Source: Chitinibacter sp046530675
GTDB taxonomy: Bacteria; Pseudomonadota; Gammaproteobacteria; Burkholderiales; Chitinibacteraceae
NCBI RefSeq assembly: GCF_046530675.1
Contig: NZ_CP172558.1
Span: 2,232,001 to 2,296,000, forward strand
Direction: 5' to 3'
DNA: 64,000 nt
Below, piece after piece: positions 23,969 to 32,015 of the stretch. The stretch's first letter is position 1, and each line of letters opens with the position of its first letter. A model generated the notes under the pieces. That model had not been told where the DNA came from and did not search any database. It saw nothing but the letters and a program-made list of their open reading frames with translations. The position numbers and the translations under genes are program-made.

Positions 23969-23998
23969 CGTGGGTTGCGGCGAAGCCTAACGCAACAC
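23969..23998. repeat. REP-like palindrome upstream of chemoreceptor gene
   Basis: GTTGCG-GCGAAGCCTAA-CGCAAC dyad inside a GCGTGGGTTGCGG...CGCAACAC unit, resembling widespread intergenic palindromes with a GCGAAGC core. The rest of the 282-bp gap holds no recognised signal. Confidence 0.5.
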
Positions 23999-24107
23999 AA
24001 TCTGGCGCAATGTAAGCTTTGCGGGTGAAATTGGTTTATGCTGTTGTCTATATAAAGGCAAAAACCTTGCCTGTTTGATTGCGATGCTTTTTCTTGGTGA
24101 CTACATT

Positions 24108-26423
24108 ATGTCGATTCGAGCTCGTCTACTCCTGATTGCCGGAGCCATTTACGCGGCAAGTGCTTTGGCTTTGCTGCTTGCAGGTGGATCTTTGCTCTCC
24201 ATGCTGCTGGTGGCTGTGGTTGGCTTCGTTGTGCTGCTGGGCGGTTTGCACTGGGCCATGAATAATTCGCTGGGTCAACTGCAAATCCTGCGCGATGCGA
24301 TTCGCAATCAGGCTGCCGAGAATGGCGACCTGACCGAGCGTTTGCCCGAGCTGGGAGGCGAAGTTGGCGAAGTGGCTTCTGCGTACAACCAGTTTGTTAG
24401 CAAATTCCAGAATGTATTACGCGATGTGCAGCGTGAAATGGAAGGGTTGGCGATCAGCATGCACGAGCTGAGTTCGGTCACGGCTCAAATGGCCAAGGAC
24501 ACGCGCAGCCAGTCTGATTTTGCCGCTTCATCGGCGGCAACGGTCGAAGAAATCACTGTCAGTATCAACCATATTGCCGACAGTGCCCGCAGCATGGATT
24601 CGGTCGTTAGTGAAACGCAGCGAATTTCCGGCGAAAGTGCTGATTCGGTTTTGCGGGTTTCCGAAGAAGTAGGACAAGTTTCCAATGCAATGGGCTCATT
24701 GGGTGCCACGATGAATGGCCTGGGCGAGCGCTCTGCTGAAATCAGCGGCATTATTGGCGTCATTAAAGACATCGCCGATCAGACCAATTTACTGGCGTTG
24801 AACGCGGCGATTGAAGCTGCTCGCGCCGGTGAGCAGGGCCGTGGTTTTGCCGTGGTCGCCGACGAAGTGCGCAAACTGGCCGAGCGGACTGCGCAGGCGA
24901 CTGTTGAAATTGCGCGCAAGATTGAATCGGTCGGGGTTGAAACCGAACGGGCGGTCAGCAGTATGTCAACGACTTCAGCACGCGTGGGGCAAAGCGTGAC
25001 GCTCGCTGACGATGCCCGCTCACATATGCTCAATATCCGTGAACGGATGGATCATGTGGTCAGTCTGGTACGGCAAATCGCCGATTCGACGACCGAACAG
25101 TCATCGGCAGCCATTTCAATGGCCACTTCGGCCGAGCAAATCAATATCATGACGATGGCGACTGATTCGGCGCTGCAACAGGCCAGTAAGACCATTGTTT
25201 CACTTGATGATAGAGCCAAACGTTTGCTGCAAATTGTCGGCAGCTACAAACTGGCCGATATTGAAGTGTTGCACTGGTGGCAGGCTTCCAGTGAAGCCAA
25301 GGCCGTTTCGGAAATCAAGGCCTTGCTCAATCAACGTGACCACCACTGGGTTGACGCCCAGATTGGCGGTGATAATCCGATGGGCTCGCTCAAGCAGCGC
25401 GTGATGGCCGGTAATCCGCCAACCGCAGCAGCAATTGGCGGCGTGAAAATCCAGAACTGGGCGCGTGATGGCGTACTGGCTGACCTGACTGACATCGCCC
25501 GCCGTGAAAACTGGTCCGCTATTTTGCCGGCCGTACTCGACAAAATGATGCAGGCCGATGGTAAGTATGTTGCCGTTCCACTCGGTGTCGCGCGCGTCAA
25601 TATGATGTGGATTAATGCGCCGATGTTCAAGCGCATGAATCTGAATGTGCCCAAAACCTGGGATGAATTCTTTACCGTTGCCGAACGTTTTAAACAGGGC
25701 GGCATTCCGATGATTGCGCTGGGTGCGCAGCATTGGCAGATTGCCACGATGTTCGAGGCACTGGCCTTGGGGCAAGGTGGCGCTGATTTCTATGTTTCAG
25801 CGTTTAGCCGATTGGAGCAATCGTCGCTGACTGGCCCGGCAATGATTCGTGCATTGGAAACACTGCGTCGGATGAAACCTTATTGCACGCCCGATGCAAC
25901 GGGCCGCGACTGGAATCTGGCAACCGCTGACGTACTCAATGGCCGCGCTGCACTGCAAATCATGGGTGACTGGTCTAAAGGCGAGTTTGTTCAGGCGGGG
26001 AAAGTTCAGGGCACCGATTATCTGTGTATCCCGACGCCAACGATGAATGGTGAATACAGCTTTGCCGCTGATACGCTGACGATGTTCAAGTTGTCCGATG
26101 AAAAAGCGATCAATGCGCAGAATGATTTTGTCAGCTTGCTGATGAGCCAGGAAGGGCAGGAAGTGTTCAACCTGTTCAAGGGTAATATCCCGGCTCGTAC
26201 CGATGTGAATCTGAGCCGTTACGACGATTACGCCCGCCAATCGGCCCGCGATTTCTCTGGTGCTGCGAGCAAAGGTGTTCTGGTTCCATCATGGGCACAT
26301 AATATGGCCGTGCAGGATGAAGTCCGGATGGCCTGGTTTGATATTGTTGAAGCCTTCTGGCGCAACGATGGCATGAGCCCGCAAGATGCGGCACGGCGCT
26401 TTGCCGACGCGGCGCGTCGCTAA
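24108..26423 (+). CDS. Methyl-accepting chemotaxis protein fused to a C-terminal sugar-binding protein (SBP family 1)
   Basis: 771 aa from ATG 24108 (GGTGA upstream; MSIRARLLLI). Two adjacent hydrophobic helices (residues ~7-25 and 29-47) with almost no loop replace the usual periplasmic sensor. A HAMP-like linker follows (~48-100), then the full MCP signalling coiled coil with its conserved tip (IADQTNLLALNAAIEAARAGEQGRGFAVVADEVRKLAER, from residue 222). From about residue 385 to the end lies a complete ~387-aa extracellular solute-binding family 1 domain of the glucose/mannose (GtsA-like) type: IEVLHWWQASSEAKAVSEIKALL, VMAGNPPTAAAIGG, VPLGVARVNMMWINAPMF, LQIMGDWSKGEF. It has no signal peptide of its own, so topology predicts it is cytoplasmic. 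Monocistronic, with a strong terminator. Confidence 0.93.
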   Translation: MSIRARLLLIAGAIYAASALALLLAGGSLLSMLLVAVVGFVVLLGGLHWAMNNSLGQLQILRDAIRNQAAENGDLTERLPELGGEVGEVASAYNQFVSKFQNVLRDVQREMEGLAISMHELSSVTAQMAKDTRSQSDFAASSAATVEEITVSINHIADSARSMDSVVSETQRISGESADSVLRVSEEVGQVSNAMGSLGATMNGLGERSAEISGIIGVIKDIADQTNLLALNAAIEAARAGEQGRGFAVVADEVRKLAERTAQATVEIARKIESVGVETERAVSSMSTTSARVGQSVTLADDARSHMLNIRERMDHVVSLVRQIADSTTEQSSAAISMATSAEQINIMTMATDSALQQASKTIVSLDDRAKRLLQIVGSYKLADIEVLHWWQASSEAKAVSEIKALLNQRDHHWVDAQIGGDNPMGSLKQRVMAGNPPTAAAIGGVKIQNWARDGVLADLTDIARRENWSAILPAVLDKMMQADGKYVAVPLGVARVNMMWINAPMFKRMNLNVPKTWDEFFTVAERFKQGGIPMIALGAQHWQIATMFEALALGQGGADFYVSAFSRLEQSSLTGPAMIRALETLRRMKPYCTPDATGRDWNLATADVLNGRAALQIMGDWSKGEFVQAGKVQGTDYLCIPTPTMNGEYSFAADTLTMFKLSDEKAINAQNDFVSLLMSQEGQEVFNLFKGNIPARTDVNLSRYDDYARQSARDFSGAASKGVLVPSWAHNMAVQDEVRMAWFDIVEAFWRNDGMSPQDAARRFADAARR

Positions 26424-26452
26424 TATAAATATGTCCTGACTCAGTGCTCAAC

Positions 26453-26480
26453 AAAAAAGGCGGCCTTGGCCGCCTTTTTT
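26453..26480 (+). terminator. Rho-independent terminator after chemoreceptor
   Basis: GGCGGCC-tt-GGCCGCC stem flanked by A6 and T6; symmetrical, so it can also serve the convergent glycosyltransferase gene. Confidence 0.93.
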
Positions 26481-26497
26481 GTTATTGTCTTTCCAGT

Positions 26498-27556
26498 TTA
26501 TTCACCACCAGCCCCTTGTTCGGCCAACTGTAATTCCTGCTGGGCGCTGGCGGTAAACGGGTTCAAATGAGCGACAAATTGTCGGGTTGCTGCTGCCCAT
26601 GAATAGCGTTCGGCAAAACGGCGTACTTCGTCCCTATCCAGTTGCAAAGCACCCATGCACGCTTCGTGCAGGTCTTCATTGAGTGAACCGGGCCCATCGC
26701 TGCCAATGACATCAATGGGACCGGTCACCGGATAAGCGGCCACCGGGCAGCCGCAGGCCATCGCTTCGAGTAAGACCAGTCCAAATGTATCGGTTTTGCT
26801 CGGAAAAACGAACACATCGGCGCTGCTGTACACCTCAGCCAGCTCGATCTGATTGAGCACGCCCAGCCAGTGAATATTCGGATGATTGGCGTATTGTGTT
26901 TTTAGTCCTGCTGCGGCCGGCCCGTCTCCAACGACCCATTTGCTGCCGGGTAGATCAAGCTCCAGAAAAGCCTGGACGTTTTTCTCGACCGCGACCCGAC
27001 CGACATAAACAAAAATCGGTGATCTGGATTTGAGTTTGTCGCGACGACGGGGTTTGAACGTTTCCAGATCGACACCGCGCGACCACATCACGACATTATT
27101 AATCCCGCGCGCAGTCAGATCTTCGACCACGACCCGGGTCGGAGCCATGACAGCCTGTGCCGAGTTGTGAAAACGTTTAAGCCAGGTATACGTCCAGGAT
27201 AAAGGAATACCAAAGCGTAGCTGGACATACTCCGGAAAACGGGAGTGATAAGCCGTGGTGTAGGGCAGTTTGTTTTGCAGGCAATATTTGCGCGCCGCCA
27301 GACCGAGCGGACCTTCGGTCGCAATATGAATCGCATCGGGAGAAAAATCGCGAATGCGCTGCCGGACTTTGGCGCCGGGAAAAATGGACAGGCGAATATC
27401 AGGATAGGTCGGGCAGGGAACGGTTTTAAATTCCAGCGGCGTAATCAGATTGACGATGTGCCCCATTTTTTGCAATTCGGCACAGGTTTGTTTGATCGAG
27501 CGCACCACGCCATTAACCTGGGGCTCCCAGGCATCAGTCACGATCTGGATTTTCAT
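26498..27556 (-). CDS. Glycosyltransferase family 4-type (Agt-like lipid glycosyltransferase)
   Basis: 352-aa GT-B glycosyltransferase. Start ATG 27556 (MKIQIVTDAWEPQVNGVVRS) overlaps the upstream phosphoesterase stop by four bases. N-terminal acceptor domain with YHSRFPEYVQLRFGIP; C-terminal donor domain with FVYVGRVAVEKNVQAFL, VGDGPAAAGL and the nucleotide-sugar motif FPSKTDTFGLVLLEAMACGCPVAAYPV. This subgroup makes glycosyl-diacylglycerols or glycosyl-phosphatidylinositols. Coupling to a PlcP-like phospholipase behind a Pho box suggests Agt, which glycosylates the diacylglycerol released when phosphate is scarce. That assignment is inference; sugar specificity is unknown. Confidence 0.85.
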   Translation of the reverse strand: MKIQIVTDAWEPQVNGVVRSIKQTCAELQKMGHIVNLITPLEFKTVPCPTYPDIRLSIFPGAKVRQRIRDFSPDAIHIATEGPLGLAARKYCLQNKLPYTTAYHSRFPEYVQLRFGIPLSWTYTWLKRFHNSAQAVMAPTRVVVEDLTARGINNVVMWSRGVDLETFKPRRRDKLKSRSPIFVYVGRVAVEKNVQAFLELDLPGSKWVVGDGPAAAGLKTQYANHPNIHWLGVLNQIELAEVYSSADVFVFPSKTDTFGLVLLEAMACGCPVAAYPVTGPIDVIGSDGPGSLNEDLHEACMGALQLDRDEVRRFAERYSWAAATRQFVAHLNPFTASAQQELQLAEQGAGGE

Positions 27557-28383
27557 AGCAGACTTCCTTGTTTGAGTTGAAATACGGGATTCAGATCCGG
27601 AGCAGGCAGCAAGGCGGCGATTTGCTCGCCCTGTTCGGCGTATTTCTGGTGCCAGTGGATGATTTTCAGTTCGCCATTGTCCAGCTCGACCAGCGCGGTC
27701 AGGCTTTCGACCCAGTCGCCATCGTTGCAATACATCACGCCGTCGATTTCGCGCATCTCGGCTTTGTGAATATGACCGCAAATCACGCCGTCCAGCCCAC
27801 GCTGTTTGGCTTCTGCTGCGACGGCATTTTCAAAATCACCCACGAAATTGACGGCTTTTTTGACTTTATGTTTCAGGTATTGTGATAGCGACCAGTAGCC
27901 TAGTCCCATCCGGGCGCGGGCGCGGTTGAACCACAGATTGAGTTTGAGCGTGATGCCATAGGCGCGATCGCCGACGATGGCCAGCCAGCGGGCGCATTGC
28001 ACGACCGCATCGAACTGATCACCGTGCAGCACCAGATAGCGTTTGCCATTGGCTGCGGTGTGAATGACTTCATTGGCAATCCGGATATCGCCAAACATCA
28101 GCCCGATAAACTGCCGCGCGGCTTCATCGTGATTGCCGGGAATAAACGTCACGTGTGTCCCTTTGCGGGCTTTACGCAACACTTTCTGGATCACATCATT
28201 GTGGCTTTGCTGCCAGTACCAGTTTCTTTTTAAGGCCCAGCCGTCGATAATGTCGCCGACCAGATACAGATTCTCGCACTCGGTATGCCGCAAAAAATCA
28301 AGCAGATACTCGGCTTGACAGCCTGCAGTACCCAAGTGGATATCGGAAATCCAGATGCTACGAAAACGCAATTGCTCTGACAT
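27553..28383 (-). CDS. plcP: PlcP-like metallophosphoesterase (LpxH superfamily)
   Basis: 276 aa, ATG 28383 with GGAG eight bases upstream. Complete calcineurin-like metal site: ISDIHLGT, VGDIIDGW, PGNHDE, LHGDQFD, CGHIHKAE. The text 'ISDIHLGTAGCQAEYLLDFL' and 'YWQQSHNDVIQKVLRK' fits the PlcP phospholipase C group (often mislabelled UDP-2,3-diacylglucosamine diphosphatase) better than true LpxH. PlcP removes the phosphate headgroup from phospholipids during phosphate starvation. The neighbouring glycosyltransferase and the upstream Pho box support that role; a housekeeping LpxH function remains the alternative. Confidence 0.8.
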   Translation of the reverse strand: MSEQLRFRSIWISDIHLGTAGCQAEYLLDFLRHTECENLYLVGDIIDGWALKRNWYWQQSHNDVIQKVLRKARKGTHVTFIPGNHDEAARQFIGLMFGDIRIANEVIHTAANGKRYLVLHGDQFDAVVQCARWLAIVGDRAYGITLKLNLWFNRARARMGLGYWSLSQYLKHKVKKAVNFVGDFENAVAAEAKQRGLDGVICGHIHKAEMREIDGVMYCNDGDWVESLTALVELDNGELKIIHWHQKYAEQGEQIAALLPAPDLNPVFQLKQGSLL

Positions 28384-28429
28384 GCATGGCACTCCATCAA
28401 TGGGTGTAAGCCCATCATGGTGTGGCTAT

Positions 28430-28447
28430 GTGACAGTGTTGCGACAA
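28430..28447 (-). promoter_or_regulatory. Pho box upstream of plcP-agt
   Basis: On the minus strand TTGTCGC-AACA-CTGTCAC: two 7-bp repeats 11 nt apart, matching the PhoB consensus (CTGTCAT-N4-CTGTCAY) at 14 of 18 positions, 47 bp before the plcP start codon. Predicts induction by phosphate starvation. Confidence 0.65.
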
Positions 28448-28514
28448 TTCGATGAATGAAATATGACGACTGATCGACTGGCTCGGCCGCGATCGGCGGA
28501 ACAACGGAATAACA

Positions 28515-28736
28515 ATGAATAACACTCAACAACGCCCCGATTCACCTTGTGTTGCCGTCTGCTCGACAGCGCTGGGCGACGATATTTGCCGAGGCTGTGG
28601 CCGAACGATGCAGGAAGTTGCGATGTGGGTGGCCTTGCCGGCTGAGCAGAAAGAAGCAATCTGGTTGCGACTTGAGCAATTCTGGGCCGCTCAGGGAAAA
28701 AATCCACCCTGGCTGGCGCGTGACCGGCGCGGTTAG
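28515..28736 (+). CDS. DUF1289 domain protein
   Basis: 73-aa cysteine-rich protein with the DUF1289 pattern SPCVAVCSTALGDDICRGCGRTMQEVAMW followed by a helix (LPAEQKEAIWLRLEQFW). Four cysteines (CxxxC...CxGC) probably bind zinc or a cluster. Function unknown; small and widespread in proteobacteria. It lies divergent from plcP and shares its upstream region, but no second promoter was recognised. Confidence 0.92.
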   Translation: MNNTQQRPDSPCVAVCSTALGDDICRGCGRTMQEVAMWVALPAEQKEAIWLRLEQFWAAQGKNPPWLARDRRG

Positions 28737-28954
28737 TTTCCGGGGGCTTTTGCTTAGCACTGGGATGCGCTGGGTCAATTTTCTGTCATCTTTCAATCAA
28801 AAAATTGACGTTTTGTGAAATAATTTGCGCACGAATTTGCTGTTATGCATTTTTGCGTAAAAATACCATTCCCAATGCGTATTTTTAAACTCGGCAGCAG
28901 TTGATTCTGCTGCTAAGGTCACTTCTTCTCATTGTATTTACTGTCAGGCTCGTC

Positions 28955-29911
28955 ATGCATTTACTCGCCATGCAGATCAGTGCGCTGCGCCGCCCAGAAC
29001 TGATACCGCATACCTTAATTCAACATTATCCTTGGCTGGCCGATGAGATTGCCCGGCGCTGGGGTGATCTCGATTTGACCGAATATTTGCTCTCATTGCT
29101 GGTACAGGATGAAACAAGATCCTCTCCTGTCATGCACGCGGCGCACTGGAATGATGTCGTTGGCGAGCTGATGCGCCTGTCTATCGCCTACGTTGAGATT
29201 GTCGACAAAATTGCTGAAACCAGAGACGTTTGGAGTAATGAACGCATGGTTGATGATTCTATTGAATTCAGTGGGTATTTCATTAGAGGCGACGCTGTTG
29301 TTTTGTCTGGTTCATATACTATGGCAGGGTATGATGCCGGGTTGAACACGGTTTGGCCGAGGCCGACCGAGCCCAAGGAATGGAGCCCGTTGATGCAGGC
29401 CGCTTTTTCCGGCTCGCAGGTTAAAGTCGAATTGCTGCTTGAGGCGGGCGCCGATCTAAATGAAACGGACGAGCGTGCTTGCCAGGCCATCCACCTTGCT
29501 GCGTTGCAGGGGCATGCCAAGGTGCTAGCCTGTTTACTGGGGCAGGGAGCCGATGTGAATGCGGTTTCTGACGATCTGGGTACACCGCTGATCATGGCGG
29601 CCAGCCGGGGGCATCTTGCCGCCATCGACGTTTTGCTCGATTGCCATGCCAATGTGAACCAGGCGCGTCGCGATGGCTGTACCGCTTTGCATCGCGCCAT
29701 CGCGAAAGGGCATGATGCGATTGCCGTGCGTTTATTGCAAGCTGGCGCAAATCCACGCTTACCCAATCAACAGGGGCAAAGTGCCTGCGATTTGCTGCCG
29801 CATGACAAACCGCGATTGCACGAGCTGATGGAGCAGGCTGTGCCTTGGCAAGCAATGCAGAGCCAGAACCGGCGGGAAATTGTATTCCAGCCGCTGATCG
29901 ACTGGAGTTAA
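28955..29911 (+). CDS. Ankyrin-repeat protein with unassigned N-terminal domain
   Basis: 318 aa from ATG 28955 (28970 also possible). Residues ~1-135 form an unrecognised domain with LIQHYPWLADEIARRWGDLDLTEYLLSLL. From ~140 come about five ankyrin repeats (SPLMQAAFSGSQVKVELLLEAGADLN; QAIHLAALQGHAKVLACLLGQGADVN; TPLIMAASRGHLAAIDVLLDCHANVN; TALHRAIAKGHDAIAVRLLQAGANPR). No signal peptide or membrane helix, so it is predicted to be cytoplasmic and to bind another protein. Single gene with its own terminator. Confidence 0.85.
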   Translation: MHLLAMQISALRRPELIPHTLIQHYPWLADEIARRWGDLDLTEYLLSLLVQDETRSSPVMHAAHWNDVVGELMRLSIAYVEIVDKIAETRDVWSNERMVDDSIEFSGYFIRGDAVVLSGSYTMAGYDAGLNTVWPRPTEPKEWSPLMQAAFSGSQVKVELLLEAGADLNETDERACQAIHLAALQGHAKVLACLLGQGADVNAVSDDLGTPLIMAASRGHLAAIDVLLDCHANVNQARRDGCTALHRAIAKGHDAIAVRLLQAGANPRLPNQQGQSACDLLPHDKPRLHELMEQAVPWQAMQSQNRREIVFQPLIDWS

Positions 29912-29932
29912 AGCACTGACATTGAACGACTG

Positions 29933-29963
29933 AAAGTAGCCTGCAGATTGCAGGCCACTTTTT
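29933..29963 (+). terminator. Rho-independent terminator after ankyrin gene
   Basis: GCCTGCA-gat-TGCAGGC stem with flanking AAAGTA / CACTTTTT. Convergent with cysA, which may share it. Confidence 0.85.
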
Positions 29964-29974
29964 CGTGCTGTGGT

Positions 29975-31027
29975 TTACGCGGCCGCACTATACACTTTGG
30001 CTTCGCGCGGAATCAGATACACCGTTTCACCCACCTGCCAGCCGCCTTCCTGCTGGCGTTCACGTGTCAACTCGACTTCAACGACATCGTGTTGGGTCAC
30101 TCCCGTTTCAACTTCCAGCCGCACCGTCGCGCCGAGCAGGCGGATATGCGTAATCGTTCCGCTGATTGCGCCTTCCGTCGCGATGCGACTGAGGTCGATT
30201 TCATGTGGGCGTACATACACCGTTGCGTGTTCGCTCGCTGTGTCGGCGGCAAATTTGGCTGTACCAACGTGCGCCCAGCCTTCGTGGACACGCGACTTGA
30301 ACAAATTCACATCGCCCAGGAACTGATACACAAACGGGCTGGCAGGCGTGTCATACACTTCGCTAGGCGAGCCGATTTGTTCGATCTGGCCTTTGTTCAT
30401 TACCACCACGCGGTCGGCGACCTCCAGAGCTTCTTCCTGATCGTGCGTCACGAACACCGAAGTCACATGAATTTCATCGTGCAGGCGACGCAGCCAGCGG
30501 CGCAACTCTTTGCGCACCTTGGTGTCGAGTGCGCCAAATGGCTCGTCGAGCAGCAAGACTTTGGGCTCAACGGCCAGTGCACGCGCCAAGGCAATGCGCT
30601 GACGCTGGCCACCCGACAACTGCGCCGGATAGCGGTCTGCCAGCCAGTCGAGCTGCACCAGTTGCAGCAAATCATGCACTTTGCGCTTGATTTCGGCATC
30701 CGACGGGCGAGTTGATTTGGGGCGTACGCGCAAACCGAAAGCCACATTTTCAAATACCGTCATATGGCGGAAGAGGGCATAGTGCTGGAAGACAAAGCCC
30801 ACCTGGCGTTCACGCACATGCTGGGTGGTAGTATCTTCACCGTGGAACAAAATCTGCCCCGAGTCCGGCGTTTCCAGCCCGGCGATCACGCGCAGCAAAG
30901 AGGTTTTGCCGCAGCCCGAAGGGCCGAGCAGCGCAACGAGTTCTCCTGATTCAACATTCAGGCTTAAATCATTCAATGCTTTAAACTCGCCGAAGGTTTT
31001 AACGATATTACGAATTTCGATACTCAT
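29975..31027 (-). CDS. cysA: Sulfate/thiosulfate ABC transporter ATPase CysA
   Basis: 350 aa. ATG 31027 gives MSIEIRNIVKTFGEFKALNDL; the longer upstream frame runs through a repeat and is rejected. Walker A GPSGCGKTSLLRVIAG, signature LSGGQRQRIALARAL, Walker B VLLLDEPFGALD, switch His in VFVTHDQEEAL. The C-terminal TOBE-type domain carries YVRPHEIDLSR. Powers sulfate import through CysT/CysW. A repeat-filled 118-bp gap separates it from cysW, although both are transcribed leftward. Confidence 0.96.
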   Translation of the reverse strand: MSIEIRNIVKTFGEFKALNDLSLNVESGELVALLGPSGCGKTSLLRVIAGLETPDSGQILFHGEDTTTQHVRERQVGFVFQHYALFRHMTVFENVAFGLRVRPKSTRPSDAEIKRKVHDLLQLVQLDWLADRYPAQLSGGQRQRIALARALAVEPKVLLLDEPFGALDTKVRKELRRWLRRLHDEIHVTSVFVTHDQEEALEVADRVVVMNKGQIEQIGSPSEVYDTPASPFVYQFLGDVNLFKSRVHEGWAHVGTAKFAADTASEHATVYVRPHEIDLSRIATEGAISGTITHIRLLGATVRLEVETGVTQHDVVEVELTRERQQEGGWQVGETVYLIPREAKVYSAAA

Positions 31028-31043
31028 GGTTTGATCCTTTTTG

Positions 31044-31138
31044 AACCACAGAGACACAAAGGCACAGAGAAAACCAAATACGGTGCAGCGGCATGGTTTT
31101 AACTTGCTTTTCCTCTGCGTCTCTGTGCCTCTGTGGTC
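31044..31138. repeat. ACCACAGAG inverted-repeat element between cysW and cysA
   Basis: Arms ACCACAGAGACACAAAGG (from 31044) and the complement of ACCACAGAGGCACAGAG (to 31138) pair over about 28 bp. Units of this ACCACAGAG type are common intergenic palindromes in many bacteria. Here it lies within an operon. Confidence 0.75.
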
Positions 31139-31145
31139 GATATTT

Positions 31146-32015
31146 TTAAGCTTCAGTCGCTGAGCGGCGGTCTTCAATTGCTTGCTGTTCGGTGCGCCAT
31201 TCCACATAGCTCTTCAGTGCCAGCGTCAATAAAGCCAGCAGGGCCAGAATCGAAGCGCAGGCAAAAGCGGCGACAAAGTTGTATTCGTTGTACAAAATCT
31301 CGACGTGCAGTGGGATCGTGTTGGTCATGCCACGAATATGGCCTGACACCACCGATACCGCGCCAAATTCGCCCATCGCGCGGGCATTGGCCAGGATCAC
31401 GCCGTAGAGCAAACCCCATTTGATATTGGGCAGCGTGACATGCCAGAACGTCTGCCAGCCCGACGCGCCGAGCACCAGTGCAGCCTGTTCTTCGTCGCTG
31501 CCTTGTGCTTCCATCAATGGAATCAGCTCGCGTGCAACAAAAGGAAAGGTGACAAACACCGTAGCCAGCACAATGCCGGGGACGGCAAAAATGATTTTGA
31601 TGTCGTTCTCGATCAGCCACGCACCCCACCAGCCGTGCGCGCCAAACAGCAGCACGTAAATCAGGCCGGCGACGACGGGTGAGACGGCAAACGGCAAATC
31701 GATCAGCGTGACCAGAATGCTTTTGCCCTTGAAATCAAACTTGGCAATCGCCCAGGCCGCAGCCACGCCAAAAACCAGATTCAGTGGCAGCGAAATAGCC
31801 GCGACGATCAGCGTCAGTCTAATGGCCGAGACCGCATCGCTTTCGATCAGCGCGTCTTTATACAAACCCCAGCCCTGATGCAGTGCTTCGTAAAACACCG
31901 ACAGCAGCGGAATGATCAGCAGCAAGCCAATCAGCGCTAGCGCCAAACCGGTTAATAGATAGCGTACCCAGCGCGCTTCGGTGGTGACGACTTTATGACT
32001 CATAACGGTGCTCAT
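31146..32015 (-). CDS. cysW: Sulfate ABC transporter permease CysW
   Basis: 289 aa. ATG 32015 has AGGAAGA upstream and overlaps the cysT stop as ATGA; the frame upstream is ignored. Six predicted helices; EAA loop EEQAALVLGASGWQTFWHVTLPNIKWGLLYG; typical GEFGAVSVVSGHIRGMTNTIPLHVEILYNEYN. Forms the membrane channel with CysT. Length and motif order are normal. Confidence 0.96.
   Translation of the reverse strand: MSTVMSHKVVTTEARWVRYLLTGLALALIGLLLIIPLLSVFYEALHQGWGLYKDALIESDAVSAIRLTLIVAAISLPLNLVFGVAAAWAIAKFDFKGKSILVTLIDLPFAVSPVVAGLIYVLLFGAHGWWGAWLIENDIKIIFAVPGIVLATVFVTFPFVARELIPLMEAQGSDEEQAALVLGASGWQTFWHVTLPNIKWGLLYGVILANARAMGEFGAVSVVSGHIRGMTNTIPLHVEILYNEYNFVAAFACASILALLALLTLALKSYVEWRTEQQAIEDRRSATEA

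Noticed and set aside
24030..24107. FliA (sigma-28) promoter for the chemoreceptor gene
   Set aside because: A TAAA is present but no GCCGATAA-type -10 follows at the right distance.
29948..30715. 255-aa plus-strand open frame opposite cysA
   Set aside because: Lies fully within the reverse complement of the CysA gene and its terminator; no start signals.
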